Below, piece after piece: positions 51,217 through 59,868 of a DNA stretch of 64,000 bases. The stretch comes from Actinomycetota bacterium (GTDB taxonomy: Bacteria > Actinomycetota > Acidimicrobiia > Acidimicrobiales > Ilumatobacteraceae). The stretch's first letter is position 1. Each line of letters starts with the position of its first letter. Where the stretch lies: NCBI GenBank assembly GCA_030645495.1, contig JAUSLV010000025.1:1-64000 (forward strand), read 5' to 3'. The notes under the pieces are model-generated. The model saw nothing but the letters and a program-made list of their open reading frames with translations, ran no database searches and had not been told where the DNA came from. Both the position numbers and the translations under genes were made by a program.

Positions 51217-52140
51217 ATGAAACGGTTCACTTCACTCGCCGCTCTGACGGCGATCATGCTCACCAGCGCAGCCTGCGGCGACGACCGCGATTCGTCGTCG
51301 GCGTCCGCCAGCACGGGCACGCAGGCCTCCAACACGGTGACTGGCGACACCGTGGCCGGCGACGCGCCGCAGGCGATCATCAGCCTGTCGCCCACGCACA
51401 CCGAGATCCTGTTCGCGATCGGTGCTGGCGACCAGGTGATCGCGGTCGACGACCAGTCGAACTACCCCGCCGAGGCGCTCGAGAAGCCGCACGACCTCTC
51501 CGGCTTCGAGCCGAACGTCGAGGCGATCGCCGCGCTGCAGCCCGACCTGGTGGTGATCGGCGACGACTTCAAGGGTCTGGCCGCGCAGCTCGAGCCGTTG
51601 GGCATTGCCACGTGGGTCAGCCCGGCACCCACCTCGTTCGACGAGGCGTACTCGCAGATCGAGCAGCTCGGCGCTGCCACCGGTCGCATCGGCGACGCCG
51701 CCGAGTTGGTGGCGCAGATGCAGGCCGACATCGAGGCCGCGATCGCCGCAGCACCGGTGCTGGCCGAACCGGCCACCTTCTACCACGAGCTCGACAACAC
51801 GCTCTTCAGCGTCACCAGCAACACGTTCATCGGTCATGTCTACGAACAGTTCAACCTGGTGAACATCGCCGATGGCGTAGCCGAGGGCAATGACTACCCG
51901 CAGCTCAGTGCGGAGTACGTGGTGTCGTCGAACCCCGACCTGATCTTCCTCGCCGATGCGAAGTACTCGGGTGAGTCGCCCGAGACGGTGGCCGCCCGCG
52001 CTGGGTGGGACGCCATCGCTGCGGTGCAGCACGGCGGCGTGATCATCATCGACGACGACATCGCCTCTCGTTGGGGGCCGCGCCTGGTGGACTTCGTCGA
52101 GGCCGTCTCGGCCGCGATGGCCACGGTGCCGGCAGCCTGA
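51217..52140 (+). CDS. Cobalamin ABC transporter substrate-binding lipoprotein (BtuF-like)
   Basis: 307 residues. Signal peptide with lipobox TSAAC (Cys 20), a Ser/Thr linker, then a periplasmic-binding-protein fold of class III (IISLSPTHTEILFAIGAGDQVIAVDD opening in spaced elements, ELDNTLFSV, YVVSSNPDLIFLADA). This is the BtuF/FhuD class for B12, haem or siderophores; the upstream riboswitch fixes cobalamin or a cobinamide. ATG 51217 follows GGAGGA with four bases. Stop overlaps the permease start (TGATG). Confidence 0.88.
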   Translation: MKRFTSLAALTAIMLTSAACGDDRDSSSASASTGTQASNTVTGDTVAGDAPQAIISLSPTHTEILFAIGAGDQVIAVDDQSNYPAEALEKPHDLSGFEPNVEAIAALQPDLVVIGDDFKGLAAQLEPLGIATWVSPAPTSFDEAYSQIEQLGAATGRIGDAAELVAQMQADIEAAIAAAPVLAEPATFYHELDNTLFSVTSNTFIGHVYEQFNLVNIADGVAEGNDYPQLSAEYVVSSNPDLIFLADAKYSGESPETVAARAGWDAIAAVQHGGVIIIDDDIASRWGPRLVDFVEAVSAAMATVPAA

Positions 52141-53111
52141 TGAGCCGTCTCCGCGCCTCGCGCGCCTGGTGGCTGCCGGCATCCCTCGTGGTGCTGGTGG
52201 CCGCCGCCGCGCTCGGCGCGATGATCGGCCCGGCCGGCACCATCAGCTCGGCCAACTGGAACATCATCTGGAACATCCGCCTGCCGCGGGTGGCGCTCGC
52301 CGGCATCGTCGGCGCGATGCTTTCGCTGGCCGGCGCCAGCTACCAGGGTGTGTTCCGCAACCCACTCGTCGACCCCTACCTGTTGGGCGCGGCGGCGGGC
52401 GCCGGCTTGGGGGCCACGTTGGTGTTCATCTACGGCCGCACCAGCACGTCGGGTTGGCCGGTCGACCCGCTGCCGCTGGCCGCATTCGTGGGCGCGTTGG
52501 CGGCGGTGTTCGTCACCTACACCGTCGGCGCGTCGTTCGGCGGCAGCAGCCTCAGCCTGGTGCTGGCCGGCGTGGCCGTTGCCGCGCTCGCCACCGCGGT
52601 GCAGCAGTTCTTGCTGTTGCGCCACAGCGAGGTGATCAAGGAGGTGTACTCCTGGATCAGCGGGCGGGTGAGCACGGCGACGTGGAGTGACGTGCGACTG
52701 GTGTTGCCGTACGTGATCGCGTCGGGTGCGGTGCTGCTGGTGCACCGACGCCACCTCGACGTGCTGCGCGTGGGCGACGAGGAGGCCTCGACACTGGGTT
52801 CCGAGGTGCGGCGGGTGCGGTTGATCGTGGTGATCGCGGCCACGTTGGGCACGGCCGCCGTGGTGAGCGTCAGCGGTCTGATCGGGTTCGTGGGCATCAT
52901 GGTGCCGCACCTCGTGCGCCTCGTGGCGGGGGCGTCGTACCGGCTGGTGCTGCCGCTGTCGATCGTGGTGGGTGCCGCGTTCTTGATCCTCGCCGACATT
53001 CCCGGCCGAGTGCTCGAACATGGCAGCGAAACCCCGATCGGTGTGGTCACCGCGCTGGTGGGCGCGCCGATGTTCATCTTCGTGCTGCGCTCGCGGAGGG
53101 CCGTCTCGTGA
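52140..53111 (+). CDS. Cobalamin ABC transporter permease (BtuC/FecCD family)
   Basis: 323 residues. About nine to ten membrane helices with the FecCD signature (LPRVALAGIVGAMLSLAGASYQGVFRNPLVDP, spread over residues 45-80) and the cytoplasmic coupling loop (GLIGFVGIMVPHLVRLVAG near 245). It translocates cobalamin with the ATPase below. Start ATG 52140 is inside the BtuF-like stop; the stop overlaps the ATPase start by four bases. Confidence 0.9.
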   Translation: MSRLRASRAWWLPASLVVLVAAAALGAMIGPAGTISSANWNIIWNIRLPRVALAGIVGAMLSLAGASYQGVFRNPLVDPYLLGAAAGAGLGATLVFIYGRTSTSGWPVDPLPLAAFVGALAAVFVTYTVGASFGGSSLSLVLAGVAVAALATAVQQFLLLRHSEVIKEVYSWISGRVSTATWSDVRLVLPYVIASGAVLLVHRRHLDVLRVGDEEASTLGSEVRRVRLIVVIAATLGTAAVVSVSGLIGFVGIMVPHLVRLVAGASYRLVLPLSIVVGAAFLILADIPGRVLEHGSETPIGVVTALVGAPMFIFVLRSRRAVS

Positions 53112-53887
53112 GTTCACTCGGGTTCGAATGCGTGAATGTGCGCTACGGCGAGCAGGAAGCGCTGTACGCGTTCACGGATCAGGTGAAGCCGGGCGAGTGG
53201 CTGTGCCTCATCGGCCCCAACGGCGCCGGCAAGTCGAGCGCGTTGCGCGCGGTGGCCGGGCTGGTGCCGCACCGCGGGATCATCACCGTCGACGGGGCAC
53301 CGCTGTTCGAGCGCTCGCCCCGGCGGCGGGCCGCGCTGGTGGCCTACGTGCCGCAGTCGCCGCTGATGCCCGACGACATGACCGGTGGCGAGTACGTGCT
53401 GCTGGGCCGCAACCCGTACATCGGGTACTTCGGCAGCGAGACCAAGCACGACCGGGCGCTCGTGGCCGATGTGCTGGCACGGCTTGATCTGGAGGCGTTC
53501 GCCGCGCGCCGGTTGGGCACGCTCAGCGGTGGCGAGCGGCAGCGGTTGGTGATCGCCCGGGCCGTTGCGCAGGAGGCGCCGATCCTGCTGCTCGACGAGC
53601 CCACCAGCGCGCTCGACATCGGCCACCAGCAGCAGGCGCTCGAGCTGGTGGATCGCCTGCGCCGTGAGCACGGGTTGACGGTGGTGTCGGCGATGCACGA
53701 CCTCACGCTCGCGGGGCTGTACGCCGATCGCCTGGCGCTGTTGCACCAAGGCCACGTGGTGGCCAGCGGCGACGCGGCGCACGTGCTACGCCCGGAGACG
53801 CTCAGCGAGTTCTACGGCGTGAGCGTGTCGGTGCACCACGAACCCGACGGCACCGTCGTGGTGGTGCCGCGGCGATTGGTGCCGTAG
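53108..53887 (+). CDS. Cobalamin ABC transporter ATP-binding protein (BtuD-like)
   Basis: 259 residues. Walker [16 protein letters not shown] (near 37), Q-loop YVPQSPLM, signature LSGGERQRLVIARAVAQ, Walker B LLLDEPTSALD and H-loop AMHDLTLAG. It drives the BtuC-like permease. GTG 53108 overlaps the permease stop (GTGA). Last gene of the riboswitch-controlled operon. Confidence 0.93.
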   Translation: MSSLGFECVNVRYGEQEALYAFTDQVKPGEWLCLIGPNGAGKSSALRAVAGLVPHRGIITVDGAPLFERSPRRRAALVAYVPQSPLMPDDMTGGEYVLLGRNPYIGYFGSETKHDRALVADVLARLDLEAFAARRLGTLSGGERQRLVIARAVAQEAPILLLDEPTSALDIGHQQQALELVDRLRREHGLTVVSAMHDLTLAGLYADRLALLHQGHVVASGDAAHVLRPETLSEFYGVSVSVHHEPDGTVVVVPRRLVP

Positions 53888-53947
53888 AGCTGGTTGCGGC
53901 GGGTCGGGCGGTGCCGGGCCGGGCCGGGCGGGGTGCATGGTTGGCCT

Positions 53948-53971
53948 CGTCTCGTAGTTCCGATTTCGAAT
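53948..53971 (-). repeat. Inverted copy of a 24-base repeat
   Basis: The complement of 54064-54087 and 54114-54137, exact over 24 bases (inner end CGATTTCGAAT). It faces the two direct copies across the tandem 8-mers. Confidence 0.85.
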
Positions 53972-53974
53972 CCG

Positions 53975-54038
53975 GTGCCCGTGTGCCCGTGTGCCCGTGT
54001 GCCCGTGTGGCCGTGTGGCCGTGTGGCCGTGTGGCCGG
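53975..54038 (+). repeat. Eight tandem 8-bp units
   Basis: Four GTGCCCGT units, three GTGGCCGT and one GTGGCCGG, exactly in register. A variable-number repeat candidate. Confidence 0.9.
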
Positions 54039-54061
54039 GCCGGGCGGGGGTCCGACCCGGA

Positions 54062-54088
54062 CAATTCGAAATCGGAACTACGAGACGG
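54062..54088 (+). repeat. First direct copy of the 27-base repeat
   Basis: Begins CAATTCGAAATCGGAAC and ends ACGAGACGG. Identical over 27 bases to 54112-54138; the spacing between starts is 50 bases. Confidence 0.9.
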
Positions 54089-54111
54089 CGGGCAAACGAT
54101 CGACCCGCTGC

Positions 54112-54138
54112 CAATTCGAAATCGGAACTACGAGACGG
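54112..54138 (+). repeat. Second direct copy of the 27-base repeat
   Basis: Identical to 54062-54088. Located 87 bases before the end of zwf. Confidence 0.9.
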
Positions 54139-54224
54139 GTGACAACGGTTGAGGCCGGGTGGCCCGGGCCGCAACCCCGGTCGCGCGGGCCGACCAGCCG
54201 ACGCATCCGACCCAGCAGAGCAAC

Positions 54225-55628
54225 TCACCCCGACGGCGGGAACCAGGTGTCGCCGCACAGGATGCGGTCGGCCTCGGCCGGACCCCACGAGCCACGGAAG
54301 TACGGGTGCACCGAGCCGGGCACGTCCAACGCCGGCTGCGCCACCCGCCATGTCTGTTCCACGATGTCCTCGCGGGCGAAGCGGCGCGGCAGGCCGGCGA
54401 GCGCGTCGTCGAGCAGCCGCTCGTACGCCTCGCGCCGCTCGCCGAGCGCGGCGGCGAAGTCGACCGACACGTCGACGTCTTGGCTGTCGAGGTGCGGGCC
54501 GGGCGTCTTGGCCTGCAGCGTGAACGTCACGCCGTCGTGCTTGCCCAGGCGGAAGCGCACCAGGTTGCGGTGTGGCGGCGGCCCACCGGCCTCGTCGAAC
54601 AACATGCTCGGCGGCTCCCGGAACTCCACCACCACCTCGGTGGCGTTGGCCGCCAACCCCTTGCCGCAGCGCACGTACCACGGCACGCCTGCCCAGCGCC
54701 ACGAGTCGATCTCCAACCGCGCCGCCACGAACGTCTCCACGGTCGAGTCGGCGGCCACACCCGGCTCGTCGCGGTAGCCCACGTACTGGCCGCGCACGAG
54801 CGCGGTGGGGTCGATCGGGCGCATGGCAGCGAACACCTTGCCCTTCTCGTCCTGCAGGAACCCGCTCTCCGGCCCAGCGGGCGGCTCCATCGCCACCAGC
54901 GCCAGCACTTGCAGCAGGTGGTTCTGCAGCACGTCGCGCACCGCGCCTACACCGTCGTAAAAGCTGCCGCGGCCCTCCACCCCGATCGTCTCGCTCATCG
55001 TGATCTGCACGCTGCGCACGTAGTTGCGGTTCCACACCGGTTCCAGCAAGGTGTTGCTGAAGCGGAACACCAACAGGTCTTCCACGCTCTCCTTGCCGAG
55101 GTAGTGGTCGATGCGGAAGATGCGCTCCTCGGGGAACACCGTGTGCAGCGTGTCGTTCAGTTCATTCGCCGAGGCGAGGTCGCGGCCGAACGGCTTCTCC
55201 ACCACGATCCGCCCCCGGTCGTTGAGGCCCACGGACGCGAGCGAGTGGGCGACCGTCGGGAACATCGACGGCGGGATCGCCATGTAGAACACCGCGTTGC
55301 AGCTGTCGTGACCGTCGAGCGCGGCAGCCAGCGCGGTCCAGGTGGCCGGGTCGGCGTAGTCGCCGGGGATCAGATCGAGGCGGGCCAGCAGCCGCTCGAG
55401 CACGGCCGGGTCGGCGTCGGGCACCGCGGCCAGCACCGAGTCGCGGGCGTGCGTGCAGAACGCCTCGTCGGTCCAGTCGACGCGGGCCACGCCCACCACG
55501 GGCACGGTGAGCGTGCCGTGCAGCTCCATGCGGTACAGCGCGGGGAACAGCTTGCGCTTCGACAGGTCGCCGGTGGCGCCGAACAGCACCAGCGCGTCGG
55601 CCATGGGTTGCGTGCACGGGGCGCTCAC
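54225..55628 (-). CDS. zwf: Glucose-6-phosphate dehydrogenase
   Basis: 467 residues. NADP site LFGATGDLSKRKLFPAL (residues 15-31) and the active-site signature RIDHYLGKE (about 171-179, His base and Lys). It oxidises glucose-6-phosphate to 6-phosphogluconolactone in the oxidative pentose phosphate pathway. GTG 55628 overlaps the stop of gnd by four bases, so the two are translationally coupled. No lactonase gene is adjacent. Confidence 0.94.
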   Translation of the reverse strand: MSAPCTQPMADALVLFGATGDLSKRKLFPALYRMELHGTLTVPVVGVARVDWTDEAFCTHARDSVLAAVPDADPAVLERLLARLDLIPGDYADPATWTALAAALDGHDSCNAVFYMAIPPSMFPTVAHSLASVGLNDRGRIVVEKPFGRDLASANELNDTLHTVFPEERIFRIDHYLGKESVEDLLVFRFSNTLLEPVWNRNYVRSVQITMSETIGVEGRGSFYDGVGAVRDVLQNHLLQVLALVAMEPPAGPESGFLQDEKGKVFAAMRPIDPTALVRGQYVGYRDEPGVAADSTVETFVAARLEIDSWRWAGVPWYVRCGKGLAANATEVVVEFREPPSMLFDEAGGPPPHRNLVRFRLGKHDGVTFTLQAKTPGPHLDSQDVDVSVDFAAALGERREAYERLLDDALAGLPRRFAREDIVEQTWRVAQPALDVPGSVHPYFRGSWGPAEADRILCGDTWFPPSG

Positions 55629-56653
55629 GGCTTCACCTCGTGGTGGCCGCCGAAGCCGGCGCGCATCGCCGACAGCACCTTGTGCGCCACGTCGCCGCGA
55701 TCGCGCGACGAGAAGCGGTCGAACAGCGACGCCGCCAACGTGGGCACCGGCACACCCTCATCGATCGCCGCGTGGATCGTCCAGCGGCCCTCGCCCGAGT
55801 CGCTGACCCGGCCTTCGTACGCCTCCAACGCCGGATCGGCGTGCAGCGCCTGAGCGGTGAGGTCGAGCAGCCAACTCGTCACCACACTGCCGCGCCGCCA
55901 TAGCTCGGTGACCGCAGCGAGATCGATGTCGTACTGGTAGTACTCGGGGTTCGACAGCGGCGCGGTCTCCGCGTCCTCGGCGTGGCGCTCGCTGCCGATG
56001 CCGGCCTTGGCCAACACGTTCAAGCCCTCGGCGTAGGCGGCCATCATCCCGTACTCGATGCCGTTGTGCACCATCTTCACGAAGTGCCCGGCACCGCTGG
56101 GCCCGCAATGCAGCCAGCCGGTCTCCTCGTTGGTGGGTTCGCCCACGCGGCCCGGCGAGCGCGGCGCGGCGGCCACGCCGGGGGCGAGCGCGTCGAACAC
56201 CGGGGCCAACTGCTGCACCGCGTCGGCCGGGCCGCCCACCATCAGGCAGTAGCCGCGCTCCAGGCCGAACACGCCGCCACTGGTGCCCACATCCACGTAG
56301 CTGATGCCCTTCGCCGCGAGCGGCGCGGCGCGATCGATGTCGTCGCGGTACCACGAGTTGCCGCCGTCGGTGATCGTGTCGCCGGGCGAGAGCAGTGGCT
56401 CGAACACCGCGATCGTGGAGGCCACGTACGCGGCCGGCACCATCAGCCAGATGTGGCGTGGTGCCGGCAGTGCCGCCACCAGCTCGTGCGGCGTGCGGGC
56501 ACCCTGCACGCCCTCCGCCTCGAGCGCGGCGACGGCCGCCTCGCTCACGTCGTAGGCGACGCACTCGTGGCCGGCGCGTTGCAGCCGCCGAACCATGTTG
56601 GCGCCCATGCGGCCGAGGCCGACCATCCCGATTCGAACCGGTGTGAGTTGCAT
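55625..56653 (-). CDS. gnd: 6-phosphogluconate dehydrogenase, decarboxylating (short type)
   Basis: 342 residues, matching the short NAD-type enzymes (GntZ/YqeC-like) rather than the 470-residue NADP form. Rossmann motif GMVGLGRMGANMVRRL (residues 9-24), DGGNSWYRDD, substrate segment GTSGGVFGLERGYCLMVGG and catalytic FVKMVHNGIEYGMMAAY. Gives ribulose-5-phosphate and CO2. ATG 56653 is favoured by TACGTT seven bases upstream; ATG 56671 would add six residues. Confidence 0.9.
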   Translation of the reverse strand: MQLTPVRIGMVGLGRMGANMVRRLQRAGHECVAYDVSEAAVAALEAEGVQGARTPHELVAALPAPRHIWLMVPAAYVASTIAVFEPLLSPGDTITDGGNSWYRDDIDRAAPLAAKGISYVDVGTSGGVFGLERGYCLMVGGPADAVQQLAPVFDALAPGVAAAPRSPGRVGEPTNEETGWLHCGPSGAGHFVKMVHNGIEYGMMAAYAEGLNVLAKAGIGSERHAEDAETAPLSNPEYYQYDIDLAAVTELWRRGSVVTSWLLDLTAQALHADPALEAYEGRVSDSGEGRWTIHAAIDEGVPVPTLAASLFDRFSSRDRGDVAHKVLSAMRAGFGGHHEVKP

Positions 56654-56660
56654 GTGGCAC

Positions 56661-56666
56661 AACGTA
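56661..56666 (-). promoter_or_regulatory. -10 box for gnd-zwf
   Basis: TACGTT on the minus strand, seven bases before ATG 56653; probable leaderless promoter by spacing. Confidence 0.45.
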
Positions 56667-56709
56667 GCCATCGGGTGGCTGCGGCTCGGGGCGGTTAGCT
56701 TGGGTGGCT

Positions 56710-57366
56710 GTGACTGCTGCGCCTCGTGAGCTCGCCCGTGACATCGCCGGTGCCACTGCCGCGCATGCTGCGCTGGTGGCCGCGCTGGCCACGCTCACCG
56801 ATGCCGAGGTGGCGCGCCCCTCGCTGCTGCCGGGCTGGACGGTGGGCCATGTGCTCGCCCACATCGCCCGCAACGCCGACAGCCATGTGCGGCTGCTGCA
56901 GGCCGCCGATCGTGGCGAGGTGGGCCAGCAGTACCCCGGTGGCTCGCAGCAGCGCATCGACGACATCGACGCGGGGGCGGGCCGCCCCGCGCACGAACAC
57001 GTCGCCGACATCGCGGCCACGGCGCAGCAGCTCGAAGCTGCCTGGGCCGCGACCACCGAGCAGGGGTGGCGCGGCGAGGGCAGCTCGGCGGCCGGCGTGG
57101 TGAAGATCGACGACCTGCCCTTCCGCCGCTGGCGCGAGACGGTGGTGCACCACGCCGACCTCGGCCTGGGCTACACGTGGGCCGACTGGCCGCACGAGTA
57201 CGTGCGGCTCGAACTGCAGCGCGCCACCATGCTGTGGGCCAGCCGCAAGCCGATGGGCCTCACCACGCTGCCGGTTGCGGCAGCAGCCCTGCCCGACAGC
57301 GAGCGCCTCGCGTGGCTGCTGGGCCGTACGGTCGTGCCGGGCCTGGAACCGGCAGGGATCTTCTGA
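56710..57366 (+). CDS. Maleylpyruvate isomerase/DinB-fold family protein
   Basis: 218 residues. The N-terminal four-helix DinB-like domain shows the pattern of mycothiol-dependent enzymes: LPGWTVGHVLAHIARNADSH (first His ligands, near 42-60) and WRETVVHHADLGLGY (third, near 140). Such proteins use zinc and mycothiol in isomerase or transferase reactions. The organism's ino1 fits mycothiol use. GTG 56710 lies nine bases after TTAGCT; GTG 56704 is an alternative. Stop overlaps the CopC-CopD start. Confidence 0.8.
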   Translation: MTAAPRELARDIAGATAAHAALVAALATLTDAEVARPSLLPGWTVGHVLAHIARNADSHVRLLQAADRGEVGQQYPGGSQQRIDDIDAGAGRPAHEHVADIAATAQQLEAAWAATTEQGWRGEGSSAAGVVKIDDLPFRRWRETVVHHADLGLGYTWADWPHEYVRLELQRATMLWASRKPMGLTTLPVAAAALPDSERLAWLLGRTVVPGLEPAGIF

Positions 57367-59000
57367 TGGCGCGTGCACGCACGTGGGCGCTCGCCGCCGT
57401 GATGAGTGCGGTGCTGGTGGCCGGCGTGCTCGCCGGCTCGGCGCGCACGGCGTTCGCCCACGCATCGCTGCTGAGCAGTACGCCCGTCGCCAACAGCGTG
57501 CTCGAAGAAGGCCCGGCCGAGATCGTGCTGCAGTTCAGCGAACCGATCGAGGTCGGCATGGCGAGCATCCGGTTGTTCGACGGCGCGGGCAGTCGGCTCG
57601 ACCTCGGCGACCCTGTGGAGGGTGCCGACGACGCCACCGTCAGGGCGGCGGTGCCCGCGCTGGGCGACGATGTGTACGCCGTCGTGTGGCGGATCACCTC
57701 GGTCGACGGCCATGTCGTCGATGGCGCGTTCAGCTTCCAAGTGGGCACGACCACCAACGCCGACGGCCAGGCGCTGATCGAGTCGGTGCGCCGTGGCGTG
57801 CGGGCCGCCCCGACGGTCGGCCGCATCTATGGCGTGTCGCGCTTCCTTGCCTATCTCGCAACCGTCGCTCTGTTGGGAGCCGGCTGGTGGATCATGCAGG
57901 GTGCCGCGCTGGGTCGTGCCGCCGGTCGCAAGTGGCGAGCACTGCCCGTGGTATCGGCAGTCGCGCTGCTGGTGGCGTCCATCGGTGCGTTCACGTTCTT
58001 CGGTGCGCAGGCCGTCGCCGGTTCGGTGGGCGATGCCTTCTCGCCGTCGGTGTGGCGCGATGTCGCCGGCACCCGCACGGGCGCGCTGCTGGCCGTGCGT
58101 ATCGGCCTGGCTGCTGCATGGCTGGCGCTGGTGAAGGTGCAACCTCGGCTGCGGCCCGAGTTGGTGAAGACGGTCGCGTTCGTGATGGCGGTGTGCACGC
58201 TCTCCACGTTCTCCGCGGCGGGGCACCCCACCACGCTCGACCCCTCGGCACTCTGGATCGCGGTCGACCTGCTCCACCTCGCCGCGGTCTCCGCCTGGCT
58301 GGGCGGGCTGTTGGCCTTCGCGTTGTTGCCTCGCGCGGCGCTCGCCCTCCCTGCGGGTGAACTGCTGGCGAAGCGCTTCTCGCGATCCGCCCTGCTGGCC
58401 GTGCCGGTGGTCGTGGTCACCGGCGCCGCGCTGGGGTGGCAGTTGAACGACGGGCTAGAAGGCCTCACCGACACGGCATGGGGCGAGGCGCTCGTGGCCA
58501 AGATCATCGCGGTGATGGTGGTGTTGGCGATCGCCGTGGTGTCGCGCTGGTTCTTGCACCGCCGCTCGGCACGCTCGATGTGGGGCACCGTGGTGATGGA
58601 GGCAGCGCTCGGAATCCTCGTGGTGGGACTCGCCGCCACCATCGTGGGCATGTCGCCCGAGCCGCCGATCCGTTCGCAGGCCTACGCCGAACAGTTGGCC
58701 TCCCCGAGTGGTCTGATCGCTGTCGTGTCGCTGGGGCCGGGCAGCATCGGTTCGAACGAAGTGCACATCACCGTCACGCCGACGGGTGGTTCGCTCACCC
58801 CGGTCGTGAAGGTGAGCGCTCGCGTCTCGCTGCCCTCGGCCGATCTGCCCGCCGCTCCTGTCGACCTGGTGAAGGAAGGCCAGAACCACTACAGCGGCTG
58901 GATCACGTTCCCGCGCTCGGGCCAGTGGGAGCTGGAGTTGATCGTGCAGGTCACCGCCAGCGAACAGCAGTCGCTGAAAGCGGTCGTTCCGATCCCTTAA
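57366..59000 (+). CDS. CopC-CopD fusion copper-handling membrane protein
   Basis: 544 residues. Signal peptide ending TAFA, then a CopC domain beginning HASLLSSTPVANSVL (mature His as copper ligand) with VDGHVVDGAFSFQV. A CopD membrane domain follows, about eight helices (about 155-450), then an extracytoplasmic beta domain of about 100 residues (about 440-544). Known YcnJ/CopCD proteins import or buffer copper. The ATG overlaps the upstream stop (TGATG); the stop overlaps the patatin gene by three bases. Confidence 0.88.
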   Translation: MARARTWALAAVMSAVLVAGVLAGSARTAFAHASLLSSTPVANSVLEEGPAEIVLQFSEPIEVGMASIRLFDGAGSRLDLGDPVEGADDATVRAAVPALGDDVYAVVWRITSVDGHVVDGAFSFQVGTTTNADGQALIESVRRGVRAAPTVGRIYGVSRFLAYLATVALLGAGWWIMQGAALGRAAGRKWRALPVVSAVALLVASIGAFTFFGAQAVAGSVGDAFSPSVWRDVAGTRTGALLAVRIGLAAAWLALVKVQPRLRPELVKTVAFVMAVCTLSTFSAAGHPTTLDPSALWIAVDLLHLAAVSAWLGGLLAFALLPRAALALPAGELLAKRFSRSALLAVPVVVVTGAALGWQLNDGLEGLTDTAWGEALVAKIIAVMVVLAIAVVSRWFLHRRSARSMWGTVVMEAALGILVVGLAATIVGMSPEPPIRSQAYAEQLASPSGLIAVVSLGPGSIGSNEVHITVTPTGGSLTPVVKVSARVSLPSADLPAAPVDLVKEGQNHYSGWITFPRSGQWELELIVQVTASEQQSLKAVVPIP

Positions 59001-59821
59001 CGCGTGGCGAGCCAGGCAAGGGCGTGCCGATGGGCCTCGTCGATCATGCTCACCGATTTGCCCACGTCGAACGTGGTGACGTCGCTCTCCGGCGCGGGAA
59101 CGTCCACGACGACGATCCCTGGCGGTGGACGTCGCAGCACCGTGCGCCCGTGCGCCTCAACACCCAGCGAGCTGGCCCGGAACAGGATGTCGAGCGCGTG
59201 TTTCGGTATGGGCCCGGCGGCCAATGACGGCACGCACAGCACGAGCGCGCTCGCCGCGCCCAACTGCAGCGTCAGCTCGAGCGGCACGTCGGCAACCACG
59301 CCACCGTCGATGAAGGTGCGGCCGTCGAGTTGCACAGGAGGGAACACGCCAGGGAAGGCGGTGCTGGCCAGCACCGCCTTGGCTGCATCGCCGGACGTGA
59401 TGGCGACGCCCTCGCCGGTGGACAGGTCGGTGGCCACCACTGCCACTCGCGTGGGAGCGTGCTCGAGCAGCCGGGCGCCCAGTTGGTGTTTGAGGAAGCG
59501 GTGGCCGTGCATGCTGTCGAGAAACGACGGGTGGCGACCCATCAGCCCCATCGCCAGCCGCCCGAACTCCAGGCGCATCAGGTCGCGGCGCTTGATGTTG
59601 CGCCACATCGTCTCCAGCCGTTGCACTCCGTCGATGCCGCCGTTCCAGGCGAACAGCACCGAGTTCACCGCGCCGGCCGACACGCCCACCAGCAGGTCGG
59701 GGGTCACCCCGGCCTCGGTGAGCGCCTTCAGCACGCCCACCTGGTACGTGCCCAGCGCGCCCCCGCCGGGCAGCACGAACGCCAGCGGCCTGGGCAGTGC
59801 GGCGATCTGCTCGGGCGTCAT
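58997..59821 (-). CDS. Patatin-like phospholipase
   Basis: 274 residues. Oxyanion loop VLPGGGALGTYQVGVLKAL (about 15-33), nucleophile elbow GVSAGAVNS (Ser near 47) and the catalytic DGG in FIDGGVVADVP (near 172) are complete. Cytosolic, no signal peptide. Acts as a lipid acyl hydrolase. ATG 59821 lies six bases after CACACT. Confidence 0.9.
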   Translation of the reverse strand: MTPEQIAALPRPLAFVLPGGGALGTYQVGVLKALTEAGVTPDLLVGVSAGAVNSVLFAWNGGIDGVQRLETMWRNIKRRDLMRLEFGRLAMGLMGRHPSFLDSMHGHRFLKHQLGARLLEHAPTRVAVVATDLSTGEGVAITSGDAAKAVLASTAFPGVFPPVQLDGRTFIDGGVVADVPLELTLQLGAASALVLCVPSLAAGPIPKHALDILFRASSLGVEAHGRTVLRRPPPGIVVVDVPAPESDVTTFDVGKSVSMIDEAHRHALAWLATR

Positions 59822-59827
59822 CCGCAG

Positions 59828-59833
59828 AGTGTG
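59828..59833 (-). promoter_or_regulatory. -10-like box for the patatin gene
   Basis: CACACT on the minus strand, six bases before ATG 59821; weak example of the leaderless pattern. Confidence 0.35.
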
Positions 59834-59868
59834 GCACCTGCACCGATCTGGCGTGCGTGACCCGTTGG

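Larger units (their letters stand above)
53888..54224. other. 337-base intergenic region filled with repeats
   Basis: Between the convergent cobalamin ATPase and zwf. It holds one inverted and two direct copies of a 24-27-base sequence and eight tandem 8-base units, all listed separately. No coding frame is credible. Confidence 0.7.

Noticed and set aside
53948-54138. Possible CRISPR array
   Set aside because: Only two direct copies, one inverted, with a tandem octamer between and no cas genes. Spacing and orientation do not fit.
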